Shown here piece by piece: positions 25,959 through 35,000 of a DNA stretch of 64,000 nt. The notes beneath the pieces were generated by a model, which had not been told where the DNA came from, did not search any database, and was given only the letters and a program-made list of their open reading frames with translations. Positions within the stretch are counted from its first letter, which is position 1. The number at the start of each line of letters is the position of its first letter. The stretch is from the NCBI GenBank assembly GCA_965232575.1, contig CBDDPZ010000009.1:1302001-1366000 (forward strand), in the 5' to 3' direction. Position numbers and translations under genes: made by a program. The DNA comes from Bin5 sp965232575 (GTDB taxonomy: Bacteria; Chloroflexota; Anaerolineae; Caldilineales; Caldilineaceae).

Positions 25959-27605
25959 ATGGCAAAGCAACTTGTGTTTGAAGAAGAAGCCCGCCGCAGC
26001 CTGAAGCAGGGAATCGACGCCCTGGCGGATGCGGTAAAGACCACCCTCGGCCCCAAGGGCCGCAATGTGGCGCTGGACAAGAAGTGGGGCAGCCCCACAG
26101 TCACCCACGACGGCGTCACCGTCGCCAAAGAGATCGAACTGGAAGATCCGTTCCAGAACATGGGCGCGCAACTTCTCAAGGAAGCCGCGACCAAGACCAA
26201 TGACATCGCCGGCGACGGCACGACCACTGCCACCGTTCTGGCCCAGTCGATTGTCAACGAGGGCCTGAAGAACGTTACGGCCGGCGCCAACCCGATGCTT
26301 CTCAAGCGGGGCATCGAGGCCAGTTGCGACGCAATCGTCGCCGCGCTCAAGGATATGGCGACCCCTGTTTCCGGTGAGGAAGAGATCGCCCAGGTCGCCA
26401 GTAACTCTGCCGCAGACACGCAGATTGGCGAGCTGATTGCGGAGGTAATGGCCAAGGTCGGCAAGGACGGCGTCATTACCGTTGAGGAGAGCAAAGGTCT
26501 TCAGTTCGAGACTGAATATGTGGAAGGTATGCAGCTCGACCGCGGTTACCTGAGCCCATACTTTGTCACCAATAACGAGAGGATGGAGGCGGAACTCGAC
26601 GCGCCCTATCTTCTGATTACGGACAAGAAGATCAGCAGCGCGCAGGACATCGTGCCTCTGCTGGAAAAGCTGGTCCAGGTCGGCAAGCGTGAACTGATCG
26701 TGATTGCCGAAGACGTGGACGGCGAGGCGCTGGCCACGCTCGTGCTCAACAAGCTGCGCGGCATGTTCAACGCGATGGCCATCAAAGCGCCCGGCTTCGG
26801 CGACCGCCGCAAGGCCATGCTGCGCGACATCGCCATCCTCACCGGCGGGCAGATCCTCTCCGAAGAGGTCGGCCGCACGCTTGAGAGCGCCCAGCTTGAG
26901 GACCTCGGCCAGGCCGACAAGGTCATCAGCACCAAGGACGCCACCACGATCGTGGGCGGCCACGGCGGCACCGACGAGATTCAGGGCAGGATCGAAGAGA
27001 TCCGCGCCGAGATCGATGCCAGCACCAGCGACTATGACCGCGAGAAGCTGCAAGAGCGCTTGGCCAAGCTGGCCGGCGGTGTTGCCATCCTGCGCGTCGG
27101 CGCTGCCACGGAGACCGAACTCAAGTACCGCAAGACCCGCGTTGAGGACGCCTTGAGCGCCACCCGCGCCGCGGTAGAGGAAGGCGTAGTGCCCGGCGGC
27201 GGCGTTGCCCTGATCAATGCCGTCCCCGCCCTGGATAGCGTCGACATGGAGGATGCCGATGCCGCGACGGGCGCCCGCATTCTGACCCGGGCCCTCGAAG
27301 AGCCGATGCGCATGATCGCCACCAACGCCGGTCTGGACGGCGCGGTTGTGATTGAGAAGGTGCGCGGCCTGCACGAAGGCGGTAAGGCCAACACCGGCTA
27401 CGACGTCATTCAGAACGACTACGTCGACATGATGAAGGCGGGTCTTTCCGACCCCGTTAAGGTCACCCGCAGCGCTGTCGAGAACGCCAGCTCGATTGCC
27501 GCGATGATCCTGACGACCGCGGCGCTGGTCACGGATATTCCCGAGGAAGAGAAGCCGATGCCCGCCGGAGACCCCGGCATGGGCGGCATGGGCGGCATGA
27601 TGTAA
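25959..27605 (+). CDS. groL: Chaperonin GroEL
   Basis: 548 residues, full length, ATG after GAGGAG. Starts MAKQLVFEEEARRSLKQGID; ATP-binding motifs include KTTLGPKGRNVALDK, DGVTVAKEIELEDP, AGDGTTTATVLAQ and the GGGVAL segment near the C-terminal third. It ends with the Gly-Met repeat GGMGGMM. It forms the tetradecameric folding chamber with GroES. Large antisense ORFs on the other strand are codon-bias shadows. Confidence 0.99.
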   Translation: MAKQLVFEEEARRSLKQGIDALADAVKTTLGPKGRNVALDKKWGSPTVTHDGVTVAKEIELEDPFQNMGAQLLKEAATKTNDIAGDGTTTATVLAQSIVNEGLKNVTAGANPMLLKRGIEASCDAIVAALKDMATPVSGEEEIAQVASNSAADTQIGELIAEVMAKVGKDGVITVEESKGLQFETEYVEGMQLDRGYLSPYFVTNNERMEAELDAPYLLITDKKISSAQDIVPLLEKLVQVGKRELIVIAEDVDGEALATLVLNKLRGMFNAMAIKAPGFGDRRKAMLRDIAILTGGQILSEEVGRTLESAQLEDLGQADKVISTKDATTIVGGHGGTDEIQGRIEEIRAEIDASTSDYDREKLQERLAKLAGGVAILRVGAATETELKYRKTRVEDALSATRAAVEEGVVPGGGVALINAVPALDSVDMEDADAATGARILTRALEEPMRMIATNAGLDGAVVIEKVRGLHEGGKANTGYDVIQNDYVDMMKAGLSDPVKVTRSAVENASSIAAMILTTAALVTDIPEEEKPMPAGDPGMGGMGGMM

Positions 27606-27641
27606 GCGTGGTTGGTTTGTGAACTGAATAGAGTTGAAAAG

Positions 27642-27676
27642 GGCGTCGGGGATGGAAAGTCTCCGGCGCCTTTTTT
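27642..27676 (+). terminator. Intrinsic terminator of groESL
   Basis: GGCGTCGGGGA (27642-27652) pairs with TCTCCGGCGCC (27660-27670) with two G-U wobbles, followed by six T (27671-27676), about 40 bases after the groEL stop. Confidence 0.85.
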
Positions 27677-27725
27677 GTAGGTAACTCAGTGCAAGCTTGT
27701 CCAATTTCAGGACAGGGAGATCACA

Positions 27726-29192
27726 GTGAAATTCCACCCTTTGGAAAGGGCATTTTTCGACAAAGTGTTGAATGCGACATTGGACATACCGGTTAATGCA
27801 AGTATTCATCTGGCGGATGAGCTACTTGAGGTTACGGTCATCCCCCGAATAGCAAATAACGAATTCGTGTTGGATTACTATAATGCTCCGGAATACAGAC
27901 CAGAACCACAATCCGATGAGGACGGACGTCTCATTACGCATTATTCAGGTGATGAAGCATTTGGAATTCATCCAGCATTGAAGCAAGCCTGGACGAATCG
28001 CACTCCACTTTCTGTAGAATTGCATAGAACAACGATTCCAATTGAGAAGTACTTCTATAGAGCAGATCCTATATTGGACGCCAGAGTACTATATGCTGAT
28101 TATAGACACAGCGGTCGTCTTGTTCTGAATGACAATCGAATCACAGTACAGGAACATGAATTCAAGAGAGCTGAATTCTCTCTTGCAGATTTTCCAGACT
28201 TTTCGGTGCCAGGGCACAGTCTGGGACCTCTGTTTAAAAGAGGAGAGTACGAAGACTTTAGCAGGGAACTACAGTCGGCAGTCAGTAGAGTAGAAGACTT
28301 CGCCGAGATTATAGTTAAGACTCCACCTCGAATGACGCTTCAAAGTGATGACGGATGGATAGTCACGATAAAGCGGGACGAGGAACAAGTCAGGGATTCA
28401 GCGAGTCACACTGGATTTATCGAAAAAGAAAATGGTGCGGAATACGGCATCGATGAATTCGACGACCTCTTGGAGTGCTTGAAGTACTTCCTCGCTTTTG
28501 TAGCAGGTGTATATCGTCATCCCTCTTCGGTGATCGGATATGATTCACATGGCATTCCATTTTGGGGACAGATAGGACACTTTGACATTAGGCACTCCCG
28601 AACATACAATTGGTTCAACAACAGGCACAGCGGTCCATTCAGCACATATCTGGAACACCTATTCCCTTTGTATCGTCGCAAATGGAAAAGGAATCGAGAT
28701 GCTGTTGTTTCAATCGTTACATCCTATGCGCATAGCAATGTGATGAGGCAAAGTGGTCTTCCGGAAGACTCTCTGGCGAAAAGTTACGCAGGATTAGATG
28801 TGCTTGCAGGGGCGATGCTAAATGAATCGAGGCCAAAAAGAAGGAATTCCGAAGGGAAAATTGGTCAGGCACTTTCGAGAACAAATATCCCGTTTGTTCG
28901 TTTGGAAGAATCCAGAACACCCAGAGCCGTAAGGCTTTGTCAGAATCTAAAGCTTAACGCCAAGAAAGGAAACCGTCTACTTTCACGTATCCGCAACTAT
29001 GTGACACATCCTCTCAATGTAAAGATGAAAGATGAAGAAGAAAGGACATTGTACAGGCAACATCTTGATAATGATCCGGGACAATACTTCTATTTGCAGG
29101 ACTTAAGTCAGTTCTATCTGGAGTACATGTTCCTGGAGTTCTGCGGCTACACACCACAAGACTATAGGGGCCTAATGGAGCAGAGTCATTAA
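27726..29192 (+). CDS. Uncharacterised large protein with C-terminal HEPN-like R-x4-H motif
   Basis: 488 residues from GTG 27726, with GGGAG nearby. The N-terminal 200 residues look beta-rich. The middle contains SHTGFIEKENGAEYGIDEFDDL, split at position 20 by a variable loop, then LLECLKYFLAFVAGVYRHPS and GLDVLAGAML; this layout occurs in a widespread unnamed bacterial family. Near the C-terminus, in a helical region, is RNYVTH (Arg423-His428), matching the R-[polar]-x3-H catalytic pair of HEPN ribonucleases found in toxins and abortive-infection proteins such as ApeA. The gene is visibly AT-richer than its neighbours, suggesting transfer. Function is inferred only: a possible RNA-cleaving defence effector. 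Confidence 0.55.
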   Translation: MKFHPLERAFFDKVLNATLDIPVNASIHLADELLEVTVIPRIANNEFVLDYYNAPEYRPEPQSDEDGRLITHYSGDEAFGIHPALKQAWTNRTPLSVELHRTTIPIEKYFYRADPILDARVLYADYRHSGRLVLNDNRITVQEHEFKRAEFSLADFPDFSVPGHSLGPLFKRGEYEDFSRELQSAVSRVEDFAEIIVKTPPRMTLQSDDGWIVTIKRDEEQVRDSASHTGFIEKENGAEYGIDEFDDLLECLKYFLAFVAGVYRHPSSVIGYDSHGIPFWGQIGHFDIRHSRTYNWFNNRHSGPFSTYLEHLFPLYRRKWKRNRDAVVSIVTSYAHSNVMRQSGLPEDSLAKSYAGLDVLAGAMLNESRPKRRNSEGKIGQALSRTNIPFVRLEESRTPRAVRLCQNLKLNAKKGNRLLSRIRNYVTHPLNVKMKDEEERTLYRQHLDNDPGQYFYLQDLSQFYLEYMFLEFCGYTPQDYRGLMEQSH

Positions 29193-29233
29193 CGGCATAG
29201 CCGAAGGCAAGCTATTCACTCAAGGAGAGGAAA

Positions 29234-29479
29234 ATGATACAAGATCTATCCAGGTCTCCCGAAGCCTTTATCGAAAACAGGCTTGTTTTTGATCGGGATG
29301 AACTCATATACATTTCACAGTTGGAAGAAGCATATCAATTTTGGTTGGGCGTCGAGCGAGTTTCCGAAACAGATAAGGATGAGTTGATTAAAAAAATCGT
29401 GCAGGGAGAAGCTGTCAGAGGGTTATATGGAATCACTGACATCGCCTGCATTTATGGCGTCGCCCTCCGCCGAAATTAG
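29234..29479 (+). CDS. Small protein of unknown function paired with the HEPN-like gene
   Basis: 81 residues, ATG 29234 after AAGGAGAGG (strong ribosome-binding site), 41 bases downstream of the HEPN-like gene and sharing its AT-rich composition. MIQDLSRSPEAFIENRLVFD is followed by an amphipathic, acidic helix-rich stretch and ends RGLYGITDIACIYGVALRRN. No motif recognised. By position it may be an antitoxin, immunity protein or accessory to its neighbour, but nothing in the sequence proves that. Confidence 0.5.
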   Translation: MIQDLSRSPEAFIENRLVFDRDELIYISQLEEAYQFWLGVERVSETDKDELIKKIVQGEAVRGLYGITDIACIYGVALRRN

Positions 29480-29515
29480 GATTATGTCAGCGTAAGACAC
29501 TGAACTCTGTGGAGT

Positions 29516-29737
29516 ATGAGCGTCACATCCAATGCAGAAGTGGAATGTCCGCACGATGATACAGCGAACAATGGTTGGGCACTGCTTTCCGCTGTCGGAC
29601 TTAATCTGCAAAAACTCAAATCGGGGTTTAACTCCAGAACGTATGGGCAAAGGAATTTGTCCCAGTTGGTCATGTCTCGCCCAGATTTATTTAAAGTGAA
29701 AAGAGAGGACCACCTTTCAGTCAGAGTGAAATCCTGA
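29516..29737 (+). pseudogene. Orphan OST-HTH/LOTUS domain, probable remnant of a NYN-OST-HTH protein
   Basis: A 73-residue ORF from ATG 29516 with no usable Shine-Dalgarno sequence and an in-frame stop 15 bases upstream. Residues 20 onward read WALLSAVGLNLQKLKSGF then NSRTYGQRNLSQLVMSRPDL and FKVKREDHLSVRVKS, matching the C-terminal OST-HTH (RNA-binding) domain found after the NYN nuclease domain of LabA-like proteins. The expected N-terminal NYN domain is absent, so this is most simply a fragment left by deletion; a short independent RNA-binding protein is less likely. Confidence 0.55.
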
Positions 29738-29761
29738 AGTACACTTACCCGCCCCTACACC

Positions 29762-30304
29762 TCAGAAAATCTCCGCCAACGCAACGCTGAATCCCTCCAG
29801 CGTCGGTGGACGCAGCGTCTGCCCTTCCCCGTAGATATCGCTGACATCGAAGCCGCTCTCGCCCCGCAACAGCACCGTGATCGTTCCGGCGTCGGGGTCT
29901 ACGATCCAATACTCCTTCACCCCGTGCCGGGCGTACAGGTCCAGTTTGATCGTCCTGTCGCGCTCGGCTGTGGCCGGGGAGAGGACTTCCACGACCAGGT
30001 CGGGCGCGCCGCGGACGTTCTCACGCGTGAGGATGTGGCTTCGCCGGGAGGAAACGAACAGAACATCCGGCTGCACTACGTCCATATCCGACAGTACAAC
30101 GTCGGTGGGGGCAGCAACAACTGCCCCCAATCCTTGCTCCTCGACATATAGATAGAGACGAGATGCCAGTGCTATCGAAATCATCTGGTGGCCTGTAAGC
30201 GGCGCCGGCGGCATAACCAACTCTCCGTTCAGAAGTTCGTAGCGCTCGTCGTCCGAGGTTTCCAAGTAGTCGGCGTATGTGAGTTTAGTCTTTACGTTTA
30301 TCAC
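29762..30304 (-). CDS. Uma2 family (DUF820) PD-(D/E)xK endonuclease-like protein
   Basis: 180 residues. GTG 30304 is chosen because AAGGAGG lies 6 bases upstream; the longer frame to 30379 adds unconserved sequence. Family signatures: TYADYLETSDDERYELLNGE, the nuclease core VVQPDVLFVSS then APDLVVEVLSPATAERDRTIKLDLYARHGVKEYWIVDP in pieces, with the D-x(n)-E-x-K arrangement (Asp in QPDV, Glu in VVEV, Lys in RTIKLDLY). Uma2 proteins are very numerous in Chloroflexota and cyanobacteria; a role in mobile DNA or restriction is suspected but unproven. Confidence 0.85.
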   Translation of the reverse strand: MINVKTKLTYADYLETSDDERYELLNGELVMPPAPLTGHQMISIALASRLYLYVEEQGLGAVVAAPTDVVLSDMDVVQPDVLFVSSRRSHILTRENVRGAPDLVVEVLSPATAERDRTIKLDLYARHGVKEYWIVDPDAGTITVLLRGESGFDVSDIYGEGQTLRPPTLEGFSVALAEIF

Positions 30305-30433
30305 ATCGGGCCTCCTTGTTAGAAGCAGGGAGAGTAAACCCCTTGTCCTCGCTTCTGTTCTGTGCCAACCATAGCACAAATGTATTAAAATTCAAACCAT
30401 TGGGGCAGCCACCAGACAGCGAGGACTGCGCTT

Positions 30434-30709
30434 CTACCTGTACGCCGGCAACCCCGCCACAAGCTCCACCGTCTCCAGGCTGACGGCGATCACGCGGCCG
30501 ATGAGGTTGACGATGTACCAATCATCCTCCGCCCGGTTCGGATCATTCACGATCCCGCTGCGCTTGTCCGTCTTCACCCGGTACTGGTCGATCACCCACT
30601 CCAGCGCCGAGCGGTTGCCGAGGCGGTAGGCGAAGACTGCGACGGGGATGCCATCCAGCGCAACCCGAAACTTGTAGGCCGCGGTGTGTCGCCGCCGTTT
30701 CTTGACCAT
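30434..30709 (-). pseudogene. Chimera of IS3-type transposase OrfA start and type ISP methylase C-terminus
   Basis: A 91-codon ORF. The first ~19 residues, MVKKRRRHTAAYKFRVALD, are the start of an IS3-family OrfA. From about residue 25 it reads AYRLGNRSALEWVIDQYRVK and on to the stop, near-identical to the last ~65 residues of the methylase at 32042-35116. The join is in frame, and a GGAGGGG site precedes the ATG, so a fusion peptide could be made. The IS-type terminal sequence lies just upstream (30754-30788). This looks like a deletion that fused an IS end to a second, otherwise lost methylase copy. Confidence 0.7.
30447..30637 (-). repeat. Duplicated methylase 3' segment (copy A)
   Basis: About 190 bases closely matching 32059-32249 by eye, roughly 94 percent identical, same orientation. 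Weaker resemblance continues on the 3' side, so it derives from a paralogous locus rather than a very recent local copy. Confidence 0.8.
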
Positions 30710-30753
30710 CTTTCTGCCCCTCCACAGGCTCGGCAGTTCGTTCCATTATGCAC

Positions 30754-30788
30754 CTTAGCTCGTGGTCCAGTTTTTGGGGCCCACTTCA
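30754..30788 (-). mobile_element. IS3-family terminal sequence, copy 1
   Basis: Minus strand TGAAGTGGGCCCCAAAAACT followed by GGACCACGAGCTAAG: the CCAAAAACTGGAC core is characteristic of one IS3-family terminal inverted repeat. It precedes the OrfA start at 30709. No matching right end or orfB was found, so only the left end remains. Confidence 0.6.
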
Positions 30789-30910
30789 TACGTCCAGAAT
30801 TGAGGCTACATTCTCGCATCTGGCGCCCAATGCCAACACAGTCGATCTCAAGTAGGCGCTGGGATATCTGGGGCAGATCACGCCCCGCACAACCAAATCC
30901 GCGAAATCAA

Positions 30911-30937
30911 AATCCGCCACGAGACGTGGCGGATTTT
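30911..30937 (+). terminator. Strong stem-loop terminator
   Basis: AATCCGCCACG (30911-30921), AGA loop, CGTGGCGGATT (30925-30935) and a T-run through 30937; A-rich on the left, so it may work on both strands. On the minus strand it would end the SH3 gene transcript. Confidence 0.75.
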
Positions 30938-31117
30938 TCGCGTTTGCCCGCGCCTTCAACCTCCATTGCATTCCGTGTCGCTCTCCCTGCCGACCGTATC
31001 GTATTATATAGTTCCCTTTCTTTTCGTCTTTGGCGGCGCGCAGGAACTTCCAGCCGTTTTCTGTAAGCCCCATGGGCCAATGATGGTTACATTATCGGGC
31101 GAGCGCTTTGGGGGTGT

Positions 31118-31885
31118 TCATTCTTGGATTCGCAATTCTACCACGCGCAAAACTGGCGATGTGATCATTCCAAGACTAATGCTCTCATACGTATAGACCC
31201 CGATCACTTCAGCGACAAATTCTATCGTATCGCCTTGAATAATTCTGAGAGGCGTATGCGGGTAAGTCAGTATGAGAGTCTTCCCAATTCCGTCGTCCAT
31301 CCGATTCACGATCATCCCGTCATCAAGTGCTTGGACGACCGCCGCATCGCCAAAATAGACCCATTTTCCTATATGCGATTCGTTGTTGCGGATCAAATCG
31401 TTTCTGTCGATTTCAATGGCGGCCTGGCGCGCTTCCTGCCAAGCCGATATCTCCCCTGCCTCCGTCACCGAAACCAATGTTGACGATATCCACGCTTTTT
31501 GATCATCGTTCACGCAGCAGAACTCATACCAGCCCGCCTGCTCCTGATATGGTCCCGTCAGAACGTCATCCTTGCTCACTGTACCTACTATAGCGTGTTG
31601 CGTACCAGGACCATTACGCGCATTGCCGCGTGCGACGGTAACGACCAGAACGGTTTCGGGTTCTGGAACAGGTGTTGGCGTTGGGGTCGCCACTGGTGTC
31701 GGCGTAGGCGCTGTACGTGTCTCTAAAGCAGCCAAGCGTTCATCATTGTCGTCTACACGATCAGTGAGTTCGGCCAAGGCTTCCGCAATGCTTTCAAGCG
31801 TGAGTTCGCCCTGAGCCACAAGAACAGCTGTCGGCAACAGAAACAAAAAAGAGGCGAGAGCGGCGATACGGAGAAAACGATTCAT
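31118..31885 (-). CDS. Exported SH3-domain protein
   Basis: 255 residues from ATG 31885 (AAAGGGAC upstream); the frame runs on to 31969 through IS-end sequence, which is not part of the gene. A signal peptide (MNRFLRIAALASFLFLLPTA, cut near VAQG) is followed by a short coiled coil (ALAELTDRVDDNDERLAALE), a Thr/Pro linker, and a bacterial SH3 domain from ARGNARNGPGTQHAIVGTVS to KAWISSTLVSV. The C-terminal 100 residues contain GKWVYFGDAAVVQALDDG and end in a short beta domain of unknown type. SH3b domains often bind peptidoglycan, so a surface role is likely. The gene is flanked by IS-type ends in direct orientation. Confidence 0.7.
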   Translation of the reverse strand: MNRFLRIAALASFLFLLPTAVLVAQGELTLESIAEALAELTDRVDDNDERLAALETRTAPTPTPVATPTPTPVPEPETVLVVTVARGNARNGPGTQHAIVGTVSKDDVLTGPYQEQAGWYEFCCVNDDQKAWISSTLVSVTEAGEISAWQEARQAAIEIDRNDLIRNNESHIGKWVYFGDAAVVQALDDGMIVNRMDDGIGKTLILTYPHTPLRIIQGDTIEFVAEVIGVYTYESISLGMITSPVLRVVELRIQE

Positions 31886-31933
31886 GGGATGTCCCTTTGG
31901 TGGAATATGGTGGATATGGCGCCATTGATACGC

Positions 31934-31968
31934 CTTAGCTCGTGGTCCAGTTTTTGGAGTCCACTTCA
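31934..31968 (-). mobile_element. IS3-family terminal sequence, copy 2
   Basis: Minus strand TGAAGTGGACTCCAAAAACT then GGACCACGAGCTAAG, same orientation as copy 1 and differing at two positions. It stands alone with no transposase next to it and lies about 50 bases upstream of the SH3 gene start. Confidence 0.6.
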
Positions 31969-32041
31969 CTGTACGAAGTATAGCACATATGTGCTGGATT
32001 CCAAAAATCAGTACGGCCGCCGGACAACATGGGCTTCGATG

Positions 32042-35000
32042 CTACCCATAGCCATAGCCCGGCAACCCCGCCACAAGCTCCACCGTCTCCAGACTGACGG
32101 CGATCACGCGGCCGATGAGGTTGACGATGTACCGCGGATCCTCCGCCCGGTTCGGGTCATTCACGATCCCGCTGCGCTTGTCCGTCTTCACCCGGTACTG
32201 GTCAATAATCCACTCCAGCGCCGAGCGGTTGCCTAGACGATAGGCGAACGCCTCCGCCGGCGCCCCGCCCAGAGCCAGGAAATCGTTGTAGCGGATCTGC
32301 GTCCTGTCCTTGGAGAGGCGCATTTTCTCCACGCGATAACTGAGCGACTGCCCCGGTGTCTCGATCTCCTCGAGCGCATAAGGGGATATCTCCTCATAGC
32401 CGACGTGGATATCGGCCAGCCGCGCGCCGGCCGCCGTGAAGGCGCGAAAGTCGGGGGCGAAGGGCAGGCGCGGCAGTTCGCGCTTGAGGTTGGCCTGGTA
32501 ACGCTCGCGATAGCCGGGGTGGTGCAGCAGGCCGTAGATGTAATGGAAGATATCCCACTTGCTGATCGTGTCGTCACCATAGTGGGCGCGGAACCGCGCC
32601 AGTGCCCAGTCGGTGATATTTTCGCTGCGGTTGTTGCCGTCCTCGTCGTATATGTAGAAGGGGAAGCACTGGGAACCGCCTTGCGGAAGTTGGTCGGCAA
32701 GTTTGTTGACCATCAACGCAAACATCGACCAGTCACCGCCGACCTTGAGCCAAATCACGCGATTCTCCGTTTCAGTCTTCGGTGTGGGGAATATAGAAGG
32801 GAAGACGTACACAACATCGTTCATCACGCGGTCAAAGAACAGACTCAATTTGGTAAACGGACGATAGAGAGAATCTCTCACCTTTTGTTCACTGTATTCG
32901 GCAAGTCTGCCCCGCTTCAACTTGGCCTTCAGGTCCCGACTCCAACTTATTCCCTTGTCATCATAAGCCACAAAATCATCAACGTTGCCGCCCTGGTTCC
33001 CCAGCCGTTCCCACTTGAACACCTGCTCGTTATAAGTTTCTATCGTCCGGATCATATTTTCGCTGAGCACGTCTCGTTTGAAGTTGTACACCCACGCATC
33101 CCGATTGGATTTGACACCGCTACTGAATCTGTGAAATATCACATCCGCGGCCTCACCTTTTGCCGCCTTTGCTTCCCTGCTTCCCAGCGGCATAAAGGTC
33201 TCAAACTCGGCGTGGAGACCCTCCGTCAGCCACGTGTGCCGCTTGTCCGGCGTAATCCTGGTCCAATCGACGTTGCCGTACTGTCGCTTTTCATCGAGAT
33301 AGCGGTACTTCTCCTCCTTGCGCCAGTTCTCATCAACGCGGGCGTAGAACATCTCCGCCGGAGAGCCCGCCTTGCCGCGCCTTTTGACGAAAAAGTTGAT
33401 GCTGACGCCGACCTGAATGCCAAAGACGTTGTGCGTCGTGCCTGACAGCTTGGGATTCTTGCGCACGTTCCCGCCCAGATCGAGGATGTAGATGGCGTCA
33501 AAGTCGTCTGCCAGATGTTTGCGCATCCCATCGGTCGCAACGCCGTCGAGAAAACCGTTGTTGCTCACAAAGGCGACAATGCCTTCATCGCCGATGCGGT
33601 CCGCCGCCCAGCGAACTGCCTTGACATACGGGTCGGCGAGCGCGTTCTTGTTGGTCGCTCTGGAGTCCTTCGAATAGGTCTCCCGCACCCGCTTGTCCAT
33701 CGTCTCGTACTTGCGGTTCTTGTTGTTGTCGTTCTCGTTGACCTGCCCGACGTTGTACGGCGGGTTGCCGATGATGACGGTGATCTCCTGCCCCTGCTGC
33801 GCCTGCACGCGCGCCGTGTTCTCCGGCGCAAACAGGCTCGGCTGGATGTCCTCGGCCAGCTCGAACGTGTCCACCAGGCAGATGCCGGCGAAGGGCGCGT
33901 ACTGGCCGGTCAACTCGTAGTACTCGTGCTCGATGTTCATGGCCGCGATGTAGTAGGGCAGCAACATCACCTCGTTGCAGTGCAGCTCGTGCGCGTACTT
34001 GTGCGGCAGGCTGCCCAGCCGCCCGATCTCCGCCAGGTGGCGCATGACGCGCAGGATGAAGTTGCCCGTGCCCACGAACGGGTCCAGCAGATGGATGCCG
34101 GGATCGGCCAGTGCGCGCCCAAACTCGCGCTGCAACAGCGCCTCGACCGAGCGCACCATGAAGTCGACGAGCGCCTGCGGCGTGTAGACGATGCCGTGCG
34201 TGTCCGCCACCTCGACCGAAAAGCCCTGGAAAAACTGCTCGTAGACGGTGTTGAGAAAACCCTGCTTCTCCGAAAAGTCGTTGATCGTGGCGGCCGTCGT
34301 TTCGATTGCGCCGTAAAAGCGGTCCAGCGGGCGGAAGAATTCGCGGCGGCTGAAACGCCGGCTGGTCAGCGCGCGCGCCGCCTCCTCGATCTCGCGCGCA
34401 ATCACGTTGCGGCCCACAAAGTCCGGATTGTCAAAGACCCGCCGGAAGATGCGCTCGGTCAGCAGGTGCTGGATCAGCATCTCCTCAACCGCCTGGTCGG
34501 AGATGTTGGGGTTGATCGCGGCGCGGCAGAGATCCGCGAATCTGCCGAAGGCGTCGATAAAGCCCTGGTTGTCGCGCCGTTCGCCTTCGATCAGTTCCAG
34601 CAGCGCCGCGGCCAGTTCCGGCACCACCGCCTTGAACTCTTCGACCGCCTGCTGCCAGCGTTCAAACGCCGGCGGCTGGTACGCAAAGAAGGCGCGCAGC
34701 CCGGCGACGAGCGCGTCCGGCGTCTCCACCGGCGCGTCCCACACCCGCTGCCCCTGCTGGATGACAACCATGCGCGCCGGCGACTGGAACAGGATATTGT
34801 CCTGCGGATAGCCGGCGTCCAGCTTGCGGCTGATCTCCGCGTCGAGGTCGTCCGCCGCGTCCTTGGCCTCCCAGTAGCCGCGCGCCAGTTTGAAACTGTC
34901 CAGCAACGCGCCGTCGATGCGGATGGCCTGCCCGCCGGACCCCGTGCGCGCGTACTGTTCGGCCAGCGTCCAGCCGAACGGTTGCGCCGCGGCGCGCAGC

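Larger units (their letters stand above)
30710..31117. other. IS-end remnant and intergenic DNA with a terminator
   Basis: About 400 bases between the chimera and the SH3 protein gene. Holds the IS3 end (30754-30788) and a strong hairpin (30911-30937). A 95-codon minus-strand ORF here runs across the hairpin and has no recognisable motif, so I do not call it. Confidence 0.5.

Noticed and set aside
25935..27809. 624-codon ORF antisense to groEL
   Set aside because: Exact shadow of a highly expressed, codon-biased gene; low-complexity, Gly/Ala/Asp/His-rich translation with no family pattern.
30786..31073. 95-codon minus-strand ORF downstream of the SH3 gene
   Set aside because: Runs through a strong terminator hairpin and into an IS end; no recognisable motif.
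31982..31995. 14-base palindrome AGCACATATGTGCT
   Set aside because: Single short palindrome between genes with no repeat partner or clear operator context; could be chance.
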